Under the pieces are notes generated by a model that was not told where the DNA came from, did not search any database, and worked only from the letters and a program-made list of their open reading frames with translations. A stretch of DNA of 64,000 nt, taken from Flavobacterium alkalisoli. Its GTDB lineage: Bacteria > Bacteroidota > Bacteroidia > Flavobacteriales > Flavobacteriaceae. The stretch's first letter is position 1, and each line of letters opens with the position of its first letter. The stretch spans positions 2,356,001 to 2,420,000 of the forward strand of contig NZ_CP042831.1 of NCBI RefSeq assembly GCF_008000935.1, given 5' to 3'. A program made the position numbers and the translations under genes. Positions 44,107 to 51,470 of this stretch are shown here, piece after piece.

Positions 44107-44145
44107 TTATCCTGAACGTAATGTAATGAAGTGAAAGATTTCTCA
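44107..44145. repeat. Dispersed intergenic repeat fragment
   Basis: TATCCTGAACGTAATGTAAT followed by GAAGTGAAAGATTTCTCA. A matching inverted copy (GAGATTCTTCACTTCACTAC...) is at 47756-47794. Noncoding and between convergent genes. Confidence 0.55.
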
Positions 44146-44173
44146 ACTGCCTGCTGCGACTGAACACTTAATA

Positions 44174-44656
44174 TTACTTAATAACTTCAAACTCCATATT
44201 ACCGTCTTGTGCCATATCAATTCGCAGGGAGTTATTATACCATAACTTATTAAGGTTTATATGGTTTTGGCCCACATCAAAAAGGCACTTTACCGTGTCG
44301 CGGTCGTGTGAGGTCCATTGTATATAAGTAATGGGGTAAGGTTCTTCGGGTGAATGGTTGGCATAAAACTGAATGCGGTACAATCCGTCCATAGTATTTT
44401 GGTATACAAAAAAGTTGCGTGGCGAGTCGCGTTGCGGATTATAAATTTCATACTCCACATTATTAACCACATAAAACAACTTAATGCTGTCGGGCACTAT
44501 ACAATCAACATGCGAAGGATTAAGCAAATCTTCACCCTGTTTGTTTTTTAATATAACCGTAAAAGTGTCGGTTATGTTCATACAGCAAATGTCGTTGTCT
44601 TCACCTCCGCAGGAAAACAGGCAAAACAAACCTAAAAGCACTATATACTTTTTCAT
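44174..44656 (-). CDS. Hypothetical lipoprotein
   Basis: The start is ATG 44656 (MKKYIVLLGLFCLFSC), which gives a normal SPII signal with lipobox LFSC (Cys16). An upstream in-frame ATG would add 34 residues and place the signal internally. A minus-strand -7 element (TATATTTG, 44681-44688) lies 25 nt upstream. The 160-residue product has a beta-sandwich pattern (TDTFTVILKNKQGEDLLNP) like carboxypeptidase-regulatory-like domains of Bacteroidota. Function unknown. Confidence 0.72.
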   Translation of the reverse strand: MKKYIVLLGLFCLFSCGGEDNDICCMNITDTFTVILKNKQGEDLLNPSHVDCIVPDSIKLFYVVNNVEYEIYNPQRDSPRNFFVYQNTMDGLYRIQFYANHSPEEPYPITYIQWTSHDRDTVKCLFDVGQNHINLNKLWYNNSLRIDMAQDGNMEFEVIK

Positions 44657-44811
44657 GGCTGTAAACAATGTGTATTCGCTCAAATATAAATACTTTTTGT
44701 AAAGGCTGTAAAAGAGGTATAATAAGTTTGTGTTATCATGTAGGGTAAAATAAAACACTATGGTTTTAAGTTATAATGTAAAACTATTAACTTAGCGATA
44801 AACGCCTTACT

Positions 44812-45339
44812 ATGAAAAGAATCTTATTTTTATTCCTTTTGTTTAGTGTTGGTTATGGATATGCACAAAACTATCCGAAGTATACAACCAAAAGGGTAAA
44901 AGATACCGTATTTAAACAACCTGAAAAAATTGAAGATACTAAAGATGTTAAAGAGGATCCTCCTGCCAGTTTTAAGGAATTATATGATATAGCAACTGAT
45001 CTTAACCGAAGCGGTAGATATGAAGAAGCTATCGCAGTATATACAGAGGCACTGGCATTGGCTTCACCCAGATGGAAGTATTTAATAATGCAATTTAGGG
45101 GACTATGTTACAACAGGATTAAACAATACGATCAGGCTATAAACAATTTTACAGATGCTATAGAAAATTGTGAGTTTCCTCATGATAATGCAAGAGGACA
45201 ATTATATCTTTCCAGAGCACTGTCTTATGGCCGACGTGATAGGGAAGGCGATATAGAGAGAAAATGTGCTGATTTAAAAAAGGCCCGTGAATATGGAGCT
45301 TTAGAAGGAGACTCAGCTTTAGATACGGGTTGTAATTAA
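44812..45339 (+). CDS. Secreted TPR protein, copy 1
   Basis: A 175-residue protein with an SPI signal (MKRILFLFLLFSVGYGYAQ) and two TPR units (about 54-87 and 94-127: RSGRYEEAIAVYTEALALA, RIKQYDQAINNFTDAIENC). It is the same length as the next gene and aligns without gaps, with a near-identical first 42 residues (QNYPKYTTKRVKDTVFKQPE). The C-terminus has CADLKKAREYGALEGD and a final Cys. First of three tandem paralogues; probably periplasmic, partner unknown. Confidence 0.85.
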   Translation: MKRILFLFLLFSVGYGYAQNYPKYTTKRVKDTVFKQPEKIEDTKDVKEDPPASFKELYDIATDLNRSGRYEEAIAVYTEALALASPRWKYLIMQFRGLCYNRIKQYDQAINNFTDAIENCEFPHDNARGQLYLSRALSYGRRDREGDIERKCADLKKAREYGALEGDSALDTGCN

Positions 45340-45364
45340 TAAAAAATGTACCAAACACCTTACT

Positions 45365-45892
45365 ATGAAAAGAATATTACTTGTATTACTTTTGTTTAGT
45401 GTCGGATTAGGCTATGCTCAAAACTATCCTAAATATACAACCAAAAGGGTAAAGGATACTGTTTTTAAACAACCGGAAAAGATTGCAGAGACTAAAGAGA
45501 TTAAAAAAGAACCTCCCGCTGATTTTATGGCCCTTTTTGAAAAGGGAAGAGGTTTTAGTAATAATAATGAACCTGAAGAAGCTTTAAAGGCTTTTACTGA
45601 AGCGCTGGCGATAGCGCCGCCAGATTGGAAGTATTTAGTGCTGCATTTAAGAGGACTTTGTTACTGGAAACTAAAGCAATATGATGACGCCATAAAAGAC
45701 TATACTAATGCTTTAGAAAATACTAATTTTCCTCATGATAATGCAAAGGGAGTAATACATCTTTCCAGGGGAATTTCTTATGGGTCTCGTGGCGGTGAAG
45801 GTGATAAGGAGCGAAAATGTGACGATATAAAAAAAGCCCGTGATTATGGGGCGTTAGAAGGTGATAAGGCTTTAGATTGGGACTGTAATTAG
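45365..45892 (+). CDS. Secreted TPR protein, copy 2
   Basis: A 175-residue paralogue of the preceding gene (SPI signal MKRILLVLLLFSVGLGYAQ; TPR units NNEPEEALKAFTEALAIAPP and KLKQYDDAIKDYTNALENT; CDDIKKARDYGALEGDKAL tail). Starts 25 nt after copy 1, with the same ACACCTTACT-type leader before the ATG, so the duplication includes the ribosome-binding region. The strongest divergence is in the first TPR helix. Confidence 0.85.
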   Translation: MKRILLVLLLFSVGLGYAQNYPKYTTKRVKDTVFKQPEKIAETKEIKKEPPADFMALFEKGRGFSNNNEPEEALKAFTEALAIAPPDWKYLVLHLRGLCYWKLKQYDDAIKDYTNALENTNFPHDNAKGVIHLSRGISYGSRGGEGDKERKCDDIKKARDYGALEGDKALDWDCN

Positions 45893-45898
45893 ATTAAA

Positions 45899-46438
45899 AT
45901 GAAATACTTAATTAAAATGTTATTGTTGCTGGTGTGCCTGTTTACATTTAACGGACTTACAGCACAGGAATATGCTAAAGCCAGACATAAAAAAGGTGTG
46001 GCTGCAAAGGAAAAGACAGTTAAAAAGGATCCAGAGGTAACTCCGGTAGCCGATACTGCTGCTCCCGCCACTCCTGTAGACGACGATTTTGAAAAACTGA
46101 TGCGCCTTGGTGCAAAACAGGTAGGTTCCCGCAAGTATACAGATGCCTTGGCTACCTTTAATAAGGCAATGACCTATAACAGGCAAACAGGCCGTGTGCT
46201 AACCTGCCGTGGCGAAGCATTCTCGGGTAATAAAGACTATCTAAATGCCATTAAGGATTATACCGAAGCTATTGAGTTGGGTACTACTTATGACGGCGAA
46301 GTATATTATTCGCGAGGTATTTGCAGGGCAAGTTTAGAACAACCCGACAGGGAAGGGGCCTGTGCCGATTTTAAAAAGGCAAAAGAAATGGGCTTTACCG
46401 TAGAAGGCCGCGATGTAATAGGAATGTATTGCGATTAA
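45899..46438 (+). CDS. Secreted TPR protein, copy 3 (divergent)
   Basis: A 179-residue protein: SPI signal (MKYLIKMLLLLVCLFTFNGLTAQ), Pro/Ala/Thr linker (VTPVADTAAPATPVDDD), two TPR units (SRKYTDALATFNKAMTYNRQ, GNKDYLNAIKDYTEAIELG) and a tail with the shared CADFKKAKEMGF and final Cys pattern. It starts 6 nt after copy 2, so all three are one operon. An older member of the same family. Confidence 0.83.
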   Translation: MKYLIKMLLLLVCLFTFNGLTAQEYAKARHKKGVAAKEKTVKKDPEVTPVADTAAPATPVDDDFEKLMRLGAKQVGSRKYTDALATFNKAMTYNRQTGRVLTCRGEAFSGNKDYLNAIKDYTEAIELGTTYDGEVYYSRGICRASLEQPDREGACADFKKAKEMGFTVEGRDVIGMYCD

Positions 46439-46459
46439 TAACACATAACACACCTTGCA

Positions 46460-46921
46460 ATGAGCAAAGACAGTATTATTTACCATATTTTAAAACGTTG
46501 CCTTCAGTTGTTCGTAATTTTTATGCTTTTCGGGCTATTTGGGCAAAGCTATTTGAATATATTCCCTACAGATGCCGGCGTGGTTAGCTGGTTGGTTCTT
46601 ATACCTATAATTCTGTTTGCAGGAGTAGTTATTAGGGATAATATTATAAGATTCAAAAAAAGAAAAAATGAAGATAGCAAAGAGGAAAGTACAGATCATC
46701 CTGCTGTAACATTATTTGTAAAAAGGATAGTACAGTTTTTCTTCATTTTTGTGGTGCTAAAAATTGTAATAGTAATGACTTTAATGATGTTACACCCCGG
46801 CGCAGAAAACTCTCATACTGCACATAGCATAGTTAATATAGTACCCTTGCTGTGGTTTTTAGGAATTATAATTTGGGATTTCTTTAAAAGGTATAAACTA
46901 AACAGGGCAGAGGAATTGTAG
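46460..46921 (+). CDS. Hypothetical membrane protein with internal duplication
   Basis: A 153-residue protein with four TM segments. Two halves repeat the same plan: R-(L/I)-Q-hydrophobic TM, a loop, then a second TM ending VVIRDNIIRFKKRK (first half) or IIIWDFFKRYKLNR (second half). A charged linker (KNEDSKEESTDHP) separates them. An internal gene duplication is therefore likely. It follows the third TPR gene by 21 nt, probably in the same operon. Not recognised otherwise. Confidence 0.7.
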   Translation: MSKDSIIYHILKRCLQLFVIFMLFGLFGQSYLNIFPTDAGVVSWLVLIPIILFAGVVIRDNIIRFKKRKNEDSKEESTDHPAVTLFVKRIVQFFFIFVVLKIVIVMTLMMLHPGAENSHTAHSIVNIVPLLWFLGIIIWDFFKRYKLNRAEEL

Positions 46922-47017
46922 TTTTATTTATTAAATAATCAGAATACTTTATTTGTTATCTTTATCGTTATACAGTTAACAACCATGGTATTAACACACC
47001 TATTAAAACCTTAGATT

Positions 47018-47626
47018 ATGAAAAAAGCTATGTATTTTGCCACCTTGGCAATATTTGGTACAGCAATGGTTTCATGTAGCAATAATCAATCAGACAATAA
47101 CGAAACAAATGCACAGGAAGTTACAGCAAAACAGGCTGACAATCTAAAATTTGATAACCTGGGCGATGGAATTGCCAAAGGGTTAGCAGCTTCGTTTAAG
47201 GATATGGATTTCTCTAAGCTGTTTGTGTATGATAATGCAGCCGACCTTAAAGCTAAAAGTGATAAGACTTTTGCTGAAATGATTACAGAGGCCAGAGATT
47301 TAATTGAAGAGCGTGAGGATATTACCGATTTAGTTTCGACCATTGAAATAAAAGCAGGCGAGGCACATCTTAAAGAACTGATTTTTTTAGAAAACAGCGT
47401 TAAGAAAGATCTTGTAGTATATAAGGACAGAAATGGCGTTGAGGAAAAAAGCAGCGGAGTATATACTACCCCTAATAACTTTACACTTCTTACAAATGAT
47501 TTGGAAAACAATAGTACTGTAGTAAGTGATTATCTTACAAACAACCTTAAAGCAGACGGCGATAGTTTTACTTTTGAACTAAGAGTAAATTCCGGCAAGG
47601 CCAGTGTATATGTTTATAAAGCTTAA
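47018..47626 (+). CDS. Hypothetical lipoprotein
   Basis: A 202-residue SPII lipoprotein (AMVSC, Cys20) with an Asn/Gln-rich linker. The mature region is mixed helix and strand (DLIEEREDITDLVSTIEIKAGEAHLKEL ... DLVVYKDRNGVEEKSSGVY). No family recognised. A terminator and then the structured-repeat array follow. Confidence 0.68.
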   Translation: MKKAMYFATLAIFGTAMVSCSNNQSDNNETNAQEVTAKQADNLKFDNLGDGIAKGLAASFKDMDFSKLFVYDNAADLKAKSDKTFAEMITEARDLIEEREDITDLVSTIEIKAGEAHLKELIFLENSVKKDLVVYKDRNGVEEKSSGVYTTPNNFTLLTNDLENNSTVVSDYLTNNLKADGDSFTFELRVNSGKASVYVYKA

Positions 47627-47653
47627 AAGTTTATATAATTAATGTTCAATGGG

Positions 47654-47680
47654 AACCTGCCAACCAGCAGGTTTTTATTT
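47654..47680 (+). terminator. Intrinsic terminator
   Basis: AACCTGC / GCAGGTT with a 6-nt loop followed by TTTATTTTT, 28 nt after the lipoprotein stop. Confidence 0.85.
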
Positions 47681-47716
47681 TTAGACTTATGAAAAAAATT
47701 ACTGTTTATATTTTGT

Positions 47717-47797
47717 CATCTTGATGATAGGAAAGATCTCTGACTATTAGTTGTTTGAGATTCTTCACTTCACTACGTTACGTTCAGAATGACACTT
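47717..47797. repeat. Dispersed intergenic repeat
   Basis: TCATCTTGATGATAGGAAAG and then GAGATTCTTCACTTCACTAC with CGTTACGTTCAGAATGACA, the inverted partner of the copy at 44107. This type of element is spread through the spacers of the window. Confidence 0.55.
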
Positions 47798-47850
47798 TTA
47801 AGACAGTCCCTTTTTATTTAATGACAAAACTTCGACTATCATAAAAAGAA

Positions 47851-47876
47851 GAGAGCCGGCTTCACAGCGGGCTCTC
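47851..47876. repeat. GC-rich hairpin at the left edge of the array
   Basis: GAGAGCC / GGCTCTC with a 12-nt GC-rich loop, flanked by AAAAAGAA on the left and AGCGTTTTTGA on the right. It has terminator form on both strands and may insulate the array from the upstream gene, or may be a degenerate member. Confidence 0.55.
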
Positions 47877-47930
47877 AGCGTTTTTGATAAAAATAAAGAT
47901 ATAGAGTAAAACAGAATAGATTCTAAGTTA

Positions 47931-48005
47931 AAAACTGCCCAAAGCTTAAGCTTATTGACCAAAATCCCTCACATTGATTGTAGTGCGCTTTGTTTGGGCA
48001 GTTTT
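47931..48005. ncRNA. Array element 1
   Basis: P1: AAAACTGCCCAAA / TTTGGGCAGTTTT, 13 bp perfect. The core is diverged (AAAATCCCTCACATTGATTG); inner AATC/GATT pairing is kept with a compensatory change that replaces the A-A mismatch of other copies. Confidence 0.65.
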
Positions 48006-48082
48006 AAAGAAAACATACAAATAGCAGACTATGATTTTATATAATGTTTGTGTTTGTTCTTTTTTGTGTGATTTAGAAAAAA

Positions 48083-48155
48083 ATGCCCGAAACCGTAAGA
48101 GTTTTTGCAGTAATCCCCCCATTTGATAACGCAGATACTAAATAGCTCCGGGCAT
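48083..48155. ncRNA. Array element 2
   Basis: P1: ATGCCCG / CGGGCAT. Core identical to element 4 over GCAGTAATCCCCCCATTTGA and onward TAACGCA. P2 GTAATC (48110-48115) / GATAAC (48125-48130). Confidence 0.72.
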
Positions 48156-48238
48156 AAAAAAAAATAACTAAATCACTAATTAATTAAGGTTATATATTGT
48201 TTAGTTGGATGTTCTTTTAATGTTTTGTTAGTTAAAGA

Positions 48239-48284
48239 GAGTCCGGAAACAAGTTACCGCTTTCACCAGGATTGCTCCGGACTC
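48239..48284. ncRNA. Array element 3 (short, divergent)
   Basis: P1: GAGTCCGG / CCGGACTC, 8 bp perfect, sequence unlike the others but in the same register. Only 46 nt long. The core GTTACCGCTTTCACCAGGAT matches the others better when read on the opposite strand (GCAATCC...GGTAAC), so it may be inverted. Confidence 0.5.
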
Positions 48285-48362
48285 AAAAAATAACTAATTA
48301 ATTTAGGTTCATCTTATTGGCTTATATACTGTGCATTTTCATGCGTATAATCTTTAAAAAAT

Positions 48363-48435
48363 AGCCCGAAATCAAAAGTGTTTTTGCAGTAATCCCCCCA
48401 TTTGATAACGCATGTTGCCTTGCCGATTCCGGGCT
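48363..48435. ncRNA. Array element 4
   Basis: P1: AGCCCG(AA) / (TTC)CGGGCT with one bulged C. Core with GTAATC (48389-48394) and GATAAC (48404-48409) and a six-C loop. Confidence 0.72.
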
Positions 48436-48509
48436 TTAAAAAATAACTAAATATTAAACTATCTCAAATTGTTCGTTTTGTATATAGTGCCTGTGCTATG
48501 ATTAAAAAA

Positions 48510-48579
48510 ATTGCCCGAATTGATGTTTTTTTCGATGTAATCCCCCTAGATAGCATGAATTTATCAGGCTTCGGGCAAT
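48510..48579. ncRNA. Array element 5
   Basis: P1: ATTGCCCGAA / TTCGGGCAAT, 10 bp perfect. Core GTAATCCCCCTAGATAGC; P2 has GATAGC in place of GATAAC, preserving all but one pair (G-T wobble). Confidence 0.68.
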
Positions 48580-48666
48580 CATAGTTATATATAATAGCAG
48601 GGCATAAATTTATTTATATGGTGCTGCATGGGCCGTTGCTTTCTGCAGTCTGTGTCTCTTAAAAAA

Positions 48667-48739
48667 ATAGCCCGAAATAATAAGTTTCACTGTAATCCCC
48701 CCATTTGATAACGCATGTCACTTGGATGTTCCGGGCTAT
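48667..48739. ncRNA. Array element 6
   Basis: P1: ATAGCCCG / CGGGCTAT, 8 bp perfect. Core with GTAATC (48692-48697), CCCCCATTT loop and GATAAC (48707-48712) as in elements 2 and 4. Confidence 0.72.
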
Positions 48740-48834
48740 GATAAAAAAATAGCAAAGTAAATTTAAGGTGTAATGTATTCTATCGCTGCAAGGCCTTTTG
48801 CCGGTTAACCTTACAGTTGGTTATGTCTTTTAAA

Positions 48835-48907
48835 AAATTGCCCGAAATAAGTTAGTTAAGTAATCCCCCACAATGATAACGCTGCTAGCTTGGTTTTCAG
48901 GCAATTT
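48835..48907. ncRNA. Array element 7
   Basis: P1: AAATTGCC-C-GA / TC-A-GGCAATTT with one internal C-A mismatch. Core GTAATCCCCCACAATGATAA, P2 intact, loop changed (CCCCACAAT). Confidence 0.68.
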
Positions 48908-48971
48908 GGAAATATAGAAGGTGTTTAAAGAATTTGTGTTTGTGTTTGTTCTATTGGTTAATTCCTTTTAC

Positions 48972-49187
48972 TTATAACACCCCTATAAAGCTTATTACGC
49001 ATCTGCATACCCCCACAGGTACCAGTAATGCAAGTACTATAAAGGCTATAATCTGCCACCAGTTTTTTACTCTTCTGGCAAAGGCAAAATTTAGCATGGT
49101 TATTATTATAAGTGATATTATTATTGCTGTAAAAAATACGTAAAGTACCAGCATCCCAAGGTTTTCGGCTAAAAATATTGTTCTCAT
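48972..49187 (-). CDS. Small membrane protein, two TM segments
   Basis: A 71-residue protein: short N-terminus, TM at about 12-34, basic loop (ARRVKNWWQ), TM at about 46-66. The spacing resembles the two-TM domain found at the N-terminus of cardiolipin synthases (PLDc_N), but the identification is loose. It is the nearest gene to the structured array; if it is transcribed past its stop the RNA would enter the array in the minus sense. Confidence 0.65.
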   Translation of the reverse strand: MRTIFLAENLGMLVLYVFFTAIIISLIIITMLNFAFARRVKNWWQIIAFIVLALLVPVGVCRCVISFIGVL

Positions 49188-49361
49188 CTTACTACGTTTT
49201 TAAGGTTGAAAAGCAATTTGTTTATTTCAAATTAAAACAAAACTCCCCCCGGCATATTAAAGCGGTTAACTTTAATGCCTTATTAGCATGGCAACAGTAT
49301 TCCCGGGTGGTAATATTTACCTCCTTAAACTGTTAAAATTGCGTGGTAGTATTTAGTTGGT

Positions 49362-49754
49362 TTACGCTGCTCTTGATTTTAATTCCAAAAGCTCTTTTAC
49401 GTAGTGGGGTTGCAGGTGAGTAAACTCATCACAGCATTGTAAAAGTCTAGAGTAACCGTTCTCAACGGCTGTCCAAAACAGCTGTTGTTCGTCCTGGCAC
49501 AGGTTGCAAAGCTCCAGTTTCCTGCAAATAGTTTTATGCAGTGTGCTGTCTATAAAGCCCCAGCCCATTTCGTGCCTTTCGTTAAATCCTTGGGGAGGAA
49601 TGTGCGATTCTAACCTTGTAATAAGGTTTAAGGTCGTTGTGCCCGGTTGAAGGGCTGCTAACTCAGTTAAAGCAAGTCTAATGATTTCATCATAGCTTTT
49701 CCATCTGATGGAAAAAACCTGATCAGAGTTTAGTTCAATGAATCCGCTTAACAT
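49362..49754 (-). CDS. Hypothetical protein
   Basis: A 130-residue soluble helical protein (MLSGFIELNSDQVFSIRW...), with five Cys clustered in LELCNLCQDEQ and RLLQCCDEF. No recognised family. It lies on the same strand as, and 84 nt before, the 81-residue gene's end, but gene order gives no functional clue. Confidence 0.6.
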   Translation of the reverse strand: MLSGFIELNSDQVFSIRWKSYDEIIRLALTELAALQPGTTTLNLITRLESHIPPQGFNERHEMGWGFIDSTLHKTICRKLELCNLCQDEQQLFWTAVENGYSRLLQCCDEFTHLQPHYVKELLELKSRAA

Positions 49755-49838
49755 GTCTAGTAATTTTGTTTGGTGGTTAATGTTTATTGGTTGGTTGGTT
49801 TGGTTGTTGGATGTGTATTCTATGTCATTTAAATATTT

Positions 49839-50084
49839 TTATGTTATCCCTATTATCCCGTAGGGAATATCTTTGTTATCATCTTTTTGAATCAGTACTC
49901 CGTTAACTGTCAATGGTATAGGTTGTACTTCTTCAAACATTTGGGTTTGTTCCAGTACCACAGTGTTATAATCCTGAGGATTAAGCACTAAGGTATTTTG
50001 CCTGTTTAGCCCCTTTTCTTTTACGGTATCTGTAAGTACCTGTAAGCTAATATTTTTACCTATATATTTCAGCTGCGTTTTCAT
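49839..50084 (-). CDS. Hypothetical protein
   Basis: An 81-residue soluble protein (MKTQLKYIGKNISLQVL...) with no signal or TM segment and a beta-rich pattern. The C-terminus is GYx-like and hydrophobic (DIPYGIIGIT). Not recognised. Confidence 0.55.
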   Translation of the reverse strand: MKTQLKYIGKNISLQVLTDTVKEKGLNRQNTLVLNPQDYNTVVLEQTQMFEEVQPIPLTVNGVLIQKDDNKDIPYGIIGIT

Positions 50085-50197
50085 ATGCCTGACTGATTTG
50101 ATCGAAAAGTAGTTAAAAATTTGTAAAACTTATCTTGTTTAAAACCAAAAATCGATGAACGACGTAAATTTTCCTATAAAACGTTAAAATTTCAATT

Positions 50198-50758
50198 ATG
50201 AAAAATCTAAAACAAATCTATTCAACTGCAATTGTGGCTTTTATGCTGCTATTAGGAACCGCGTCTTTCGCACAAAAGACTGTAATGGTAGGCGGAGCGC
50301 CCATGTATCCTACAAAAGACATTATTGATAATGCCGTAAATTCTAAAGATCACACAACGCTTGTTGCGGCCGTAAAAGCTGCCGGATTAGTAGAAACTTT
50401 AAAGGGTAAAGGTCCGTTTACGGTATTTGCACCAACAAACGAGGCTTTTGATAAATTACCTAAAGGGACTGTAGAGACTGTTTTAAAGCCTGAGAACAAA
50501 GAAATGCTTCAGGGTATACTAACGTATCATGTTGTGGCAGGTAAGTGGAGCGCAGCCGATATTGTGAAAGCCATTAAAAAGGGTAATGGTAAGTACACTG
50601 CAAAAACAGTACAGGGTGGTACTCTTACTTTTATGATGGATGGAAAAGATGTATGGGTTATGGATGAAAAAGGTGGCAGGGCAAAAGTTACTATTGCCGA
50701 TGTTAACCAAAGCAATGGTGTTATTCATGTTGTTGATACTGTGCTTATGCACAAGTAA
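50198..50758 (+). CDS. Fasciclin domain protein
   Basis: A 186-residue secreted protein: signal peptide ([10 protein letters not shown]) then one fasciclin (FAS1) domain. The H1 motif is [20 protein letters not shown], the YH/H2 region [16 protein letters not shown], and the C-terminal signature [21 protein letters not shown]1 domains mediate adhesion; single-domain bacterial forms are often biofilm-matrix proteins. An intrinsic terminator follows. Confidence 0.95.
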   Translation: MKNLKQIYSTAIVAFMLLLGTASFAQKTVMVGGAPMYPTKDIIDNAVNSKDHTTLVAAVKAAGLVETLKGKGPFTVFAPTNEAFDKLPKGTVETVLKPENKEMLQGILTYHVVAGKWSAADIVKAIKKGNGKYTAKTVQGGTLTFMMDGKDVWVMDEKGGRAKVTIADVNQSNGVIHVVDTVLMHK

Positions 50759-50814
50759 TTAAACAACTTAAAGATAAATTCAGTGTGTGACTGTTTTTTT
50801 TGGTTGGTTTGATA

Positions 50815-50843
50815 AAAGCCGTTGTTTTTACAGCGGCTTTTTC
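50815..50843 (+). terminator. Intrinsic terminator
   Basis: AAAGCCG / CGGCTTT with inner TGT/ACA pairing, then TTTTC, about 57 nt after the fasciclin gene. Confidence 0.78.
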
Positions 50844-50845
50844 TT

Positions 50846-50876
50846 GTTATTGCGAGGAGGGACGACGCGGCAATCT
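50846..50876. repeat. Dispersed TTGCGAGG repeat fragment
   Basis: TATTGCGAGGAGGGACGACG then CGGCAATCTTA, a copy of the intergenic repeat best seen at 57774. It lies right after a terminator. Confidence 0.55.
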
Positions 50877-50910
50877 TAGAATTGTAGAAACACATTATAT
50901 AATAGGAATA

Positions 50911-50943
50911 AAAAAAAGCCCTTCTTTATAAGGAAGGACTTTG
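50911..50943 (-). terminator. Intrinsic terminator
   Basis: AAAGCCCTTC / GGAAGGACTTT imperfect stem with a plus-strand A-run on the left (U-tract on minus); follows the SRPBCC gene stop. Confidence 0.75.
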
Positions 50944-50962
50944 ATGCTGTACTGCTTGCTAA

Positions 50963-51385
50963 CTACTCAACAATTTTTTTGAGTCCGTCTATAACAACGG
51001 CCCAGCTTTGTTGTGAGTGTTTAGCTCTTTCTTCATCATAATTGGTTTGGGTAACGGTAAGTTGAGTCCCCTGTTGTTCAGGTTGTACCTCATAGGTAAC
51101 CTGTAGGTAATTGTTGGTTTCGTCCGGTAAGTTGCTCCAGCTGCTCAGGTAACTGAAAGAAAGCCTTTTGTTAGGCTCATATTCCAGCACCGTACCTTCA
51201 TCAGTATAGGTTTGCCCTTCATATTCGCCCGTAAAGAGAACAGGGCTGCCCACTTTCCAGTCGGTTTTCATGTTAGAGCCAAAAAAGTACTGCTTAACGA
51301 TAGAAGCATCGGTAAGTGCCTGCCATACTTTTTCTGTTGGAGCGTTGATAGTGGTTTGATAAACAGATTTAAATCCTGTTTGCAT
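50963..51385 (-). CDS. SRPBCC / AHSA1 domain protein
   Basis: A 140-residue AHSA1-like START protein: INAPTEKVWQALTDASIVKQYFFGSNMKTDWKVG, LEYEPNKRLSFSYLSSW and the C-terminal helix WAVVIDGLKKIVE. The length and the KQYFFG motif place it in the common activator-of-Hsp90-like environmental branch. A minus-strand -7 element (TATATTTG, 51409-51416) lies 24 nt upstream. Isolated gene. Confidence 0.92.
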   Translation of the reverse strand: MQTGFKSVYQTTINAPTEKVWQALTDASIVKQYFFGSNMKTDWKVGSPVLFTGEYEGQTYTDEGTVLEYEPNKRLSFSYLSSWSNLPDETNNYLQVTYEVQPEQQGTQLTVTQTNYDEERAKHSQQSWAVVIDGLKKIVE

Positions 51386-51470
51386 AGCTGTTCGTTTTTT
51401 GATGAAAACAAATATAACGAACTGACTTGTAAGCGATGAGGGGTAATACGGACTTCTTTATGGTATCAAT

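Larger units (their letters stand above)
47931..48907. repeat. Tandem array of seven structured ~70-nt elements
   Basis: Seven long-range hairpins start at 47931, 48083, 48239, 48363, 48510, 48667 and 48835, spaced about 124-170 nt. Each has a closing stem P1 of 6-13 bp that is preceded on the plus strand by TTAAAAAA. Inside P1, five carry GTAATCCCCC...GATAAC, which forms an inner stem P2 (one A-A mismatch) with a C-rich loop. The arms between P1 and P2 are of fixed length (about 20-25 nt and 18-21 nt) but variable sequence. P1 covaries: CTGCCC/GGGCAG, ATGCCCG/CGGGCAT, GAGTCCGG/CCGGACTC, TTGCCCGAA/TTCGGGCAA. On the minus strand every P1 is followed by a U-tract, like an intrinsic terminator. 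No protein-coding pattern is kept. Strand of transcription is unresolved. Confidence 0.85.

Noticed and set aside
48020..48760. Short peptides in the array (such as the 26-codon frame at 48628 ending NPPI, or the 28-codon frame at 48498)
   Set aside because: The frames of elements 4 and 7 are closed by TAA directly upstream of the shared part, and conservation continues past the stop codons, so the similarity comes from RNA conservation.
47931..48907. CRISPR array
   Set aside because: Repeats are not identical, have long internal palindromes with variable arms, the spacers are of unequal length (50-95 nt) with shared motifs, and there are no cas genes.
47931..48907. Integron cassette array (attC sites)
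   Set aside because: No RYYYAAC/GTTRRRY core sites, no integrase and no ORFs between the palindromes.
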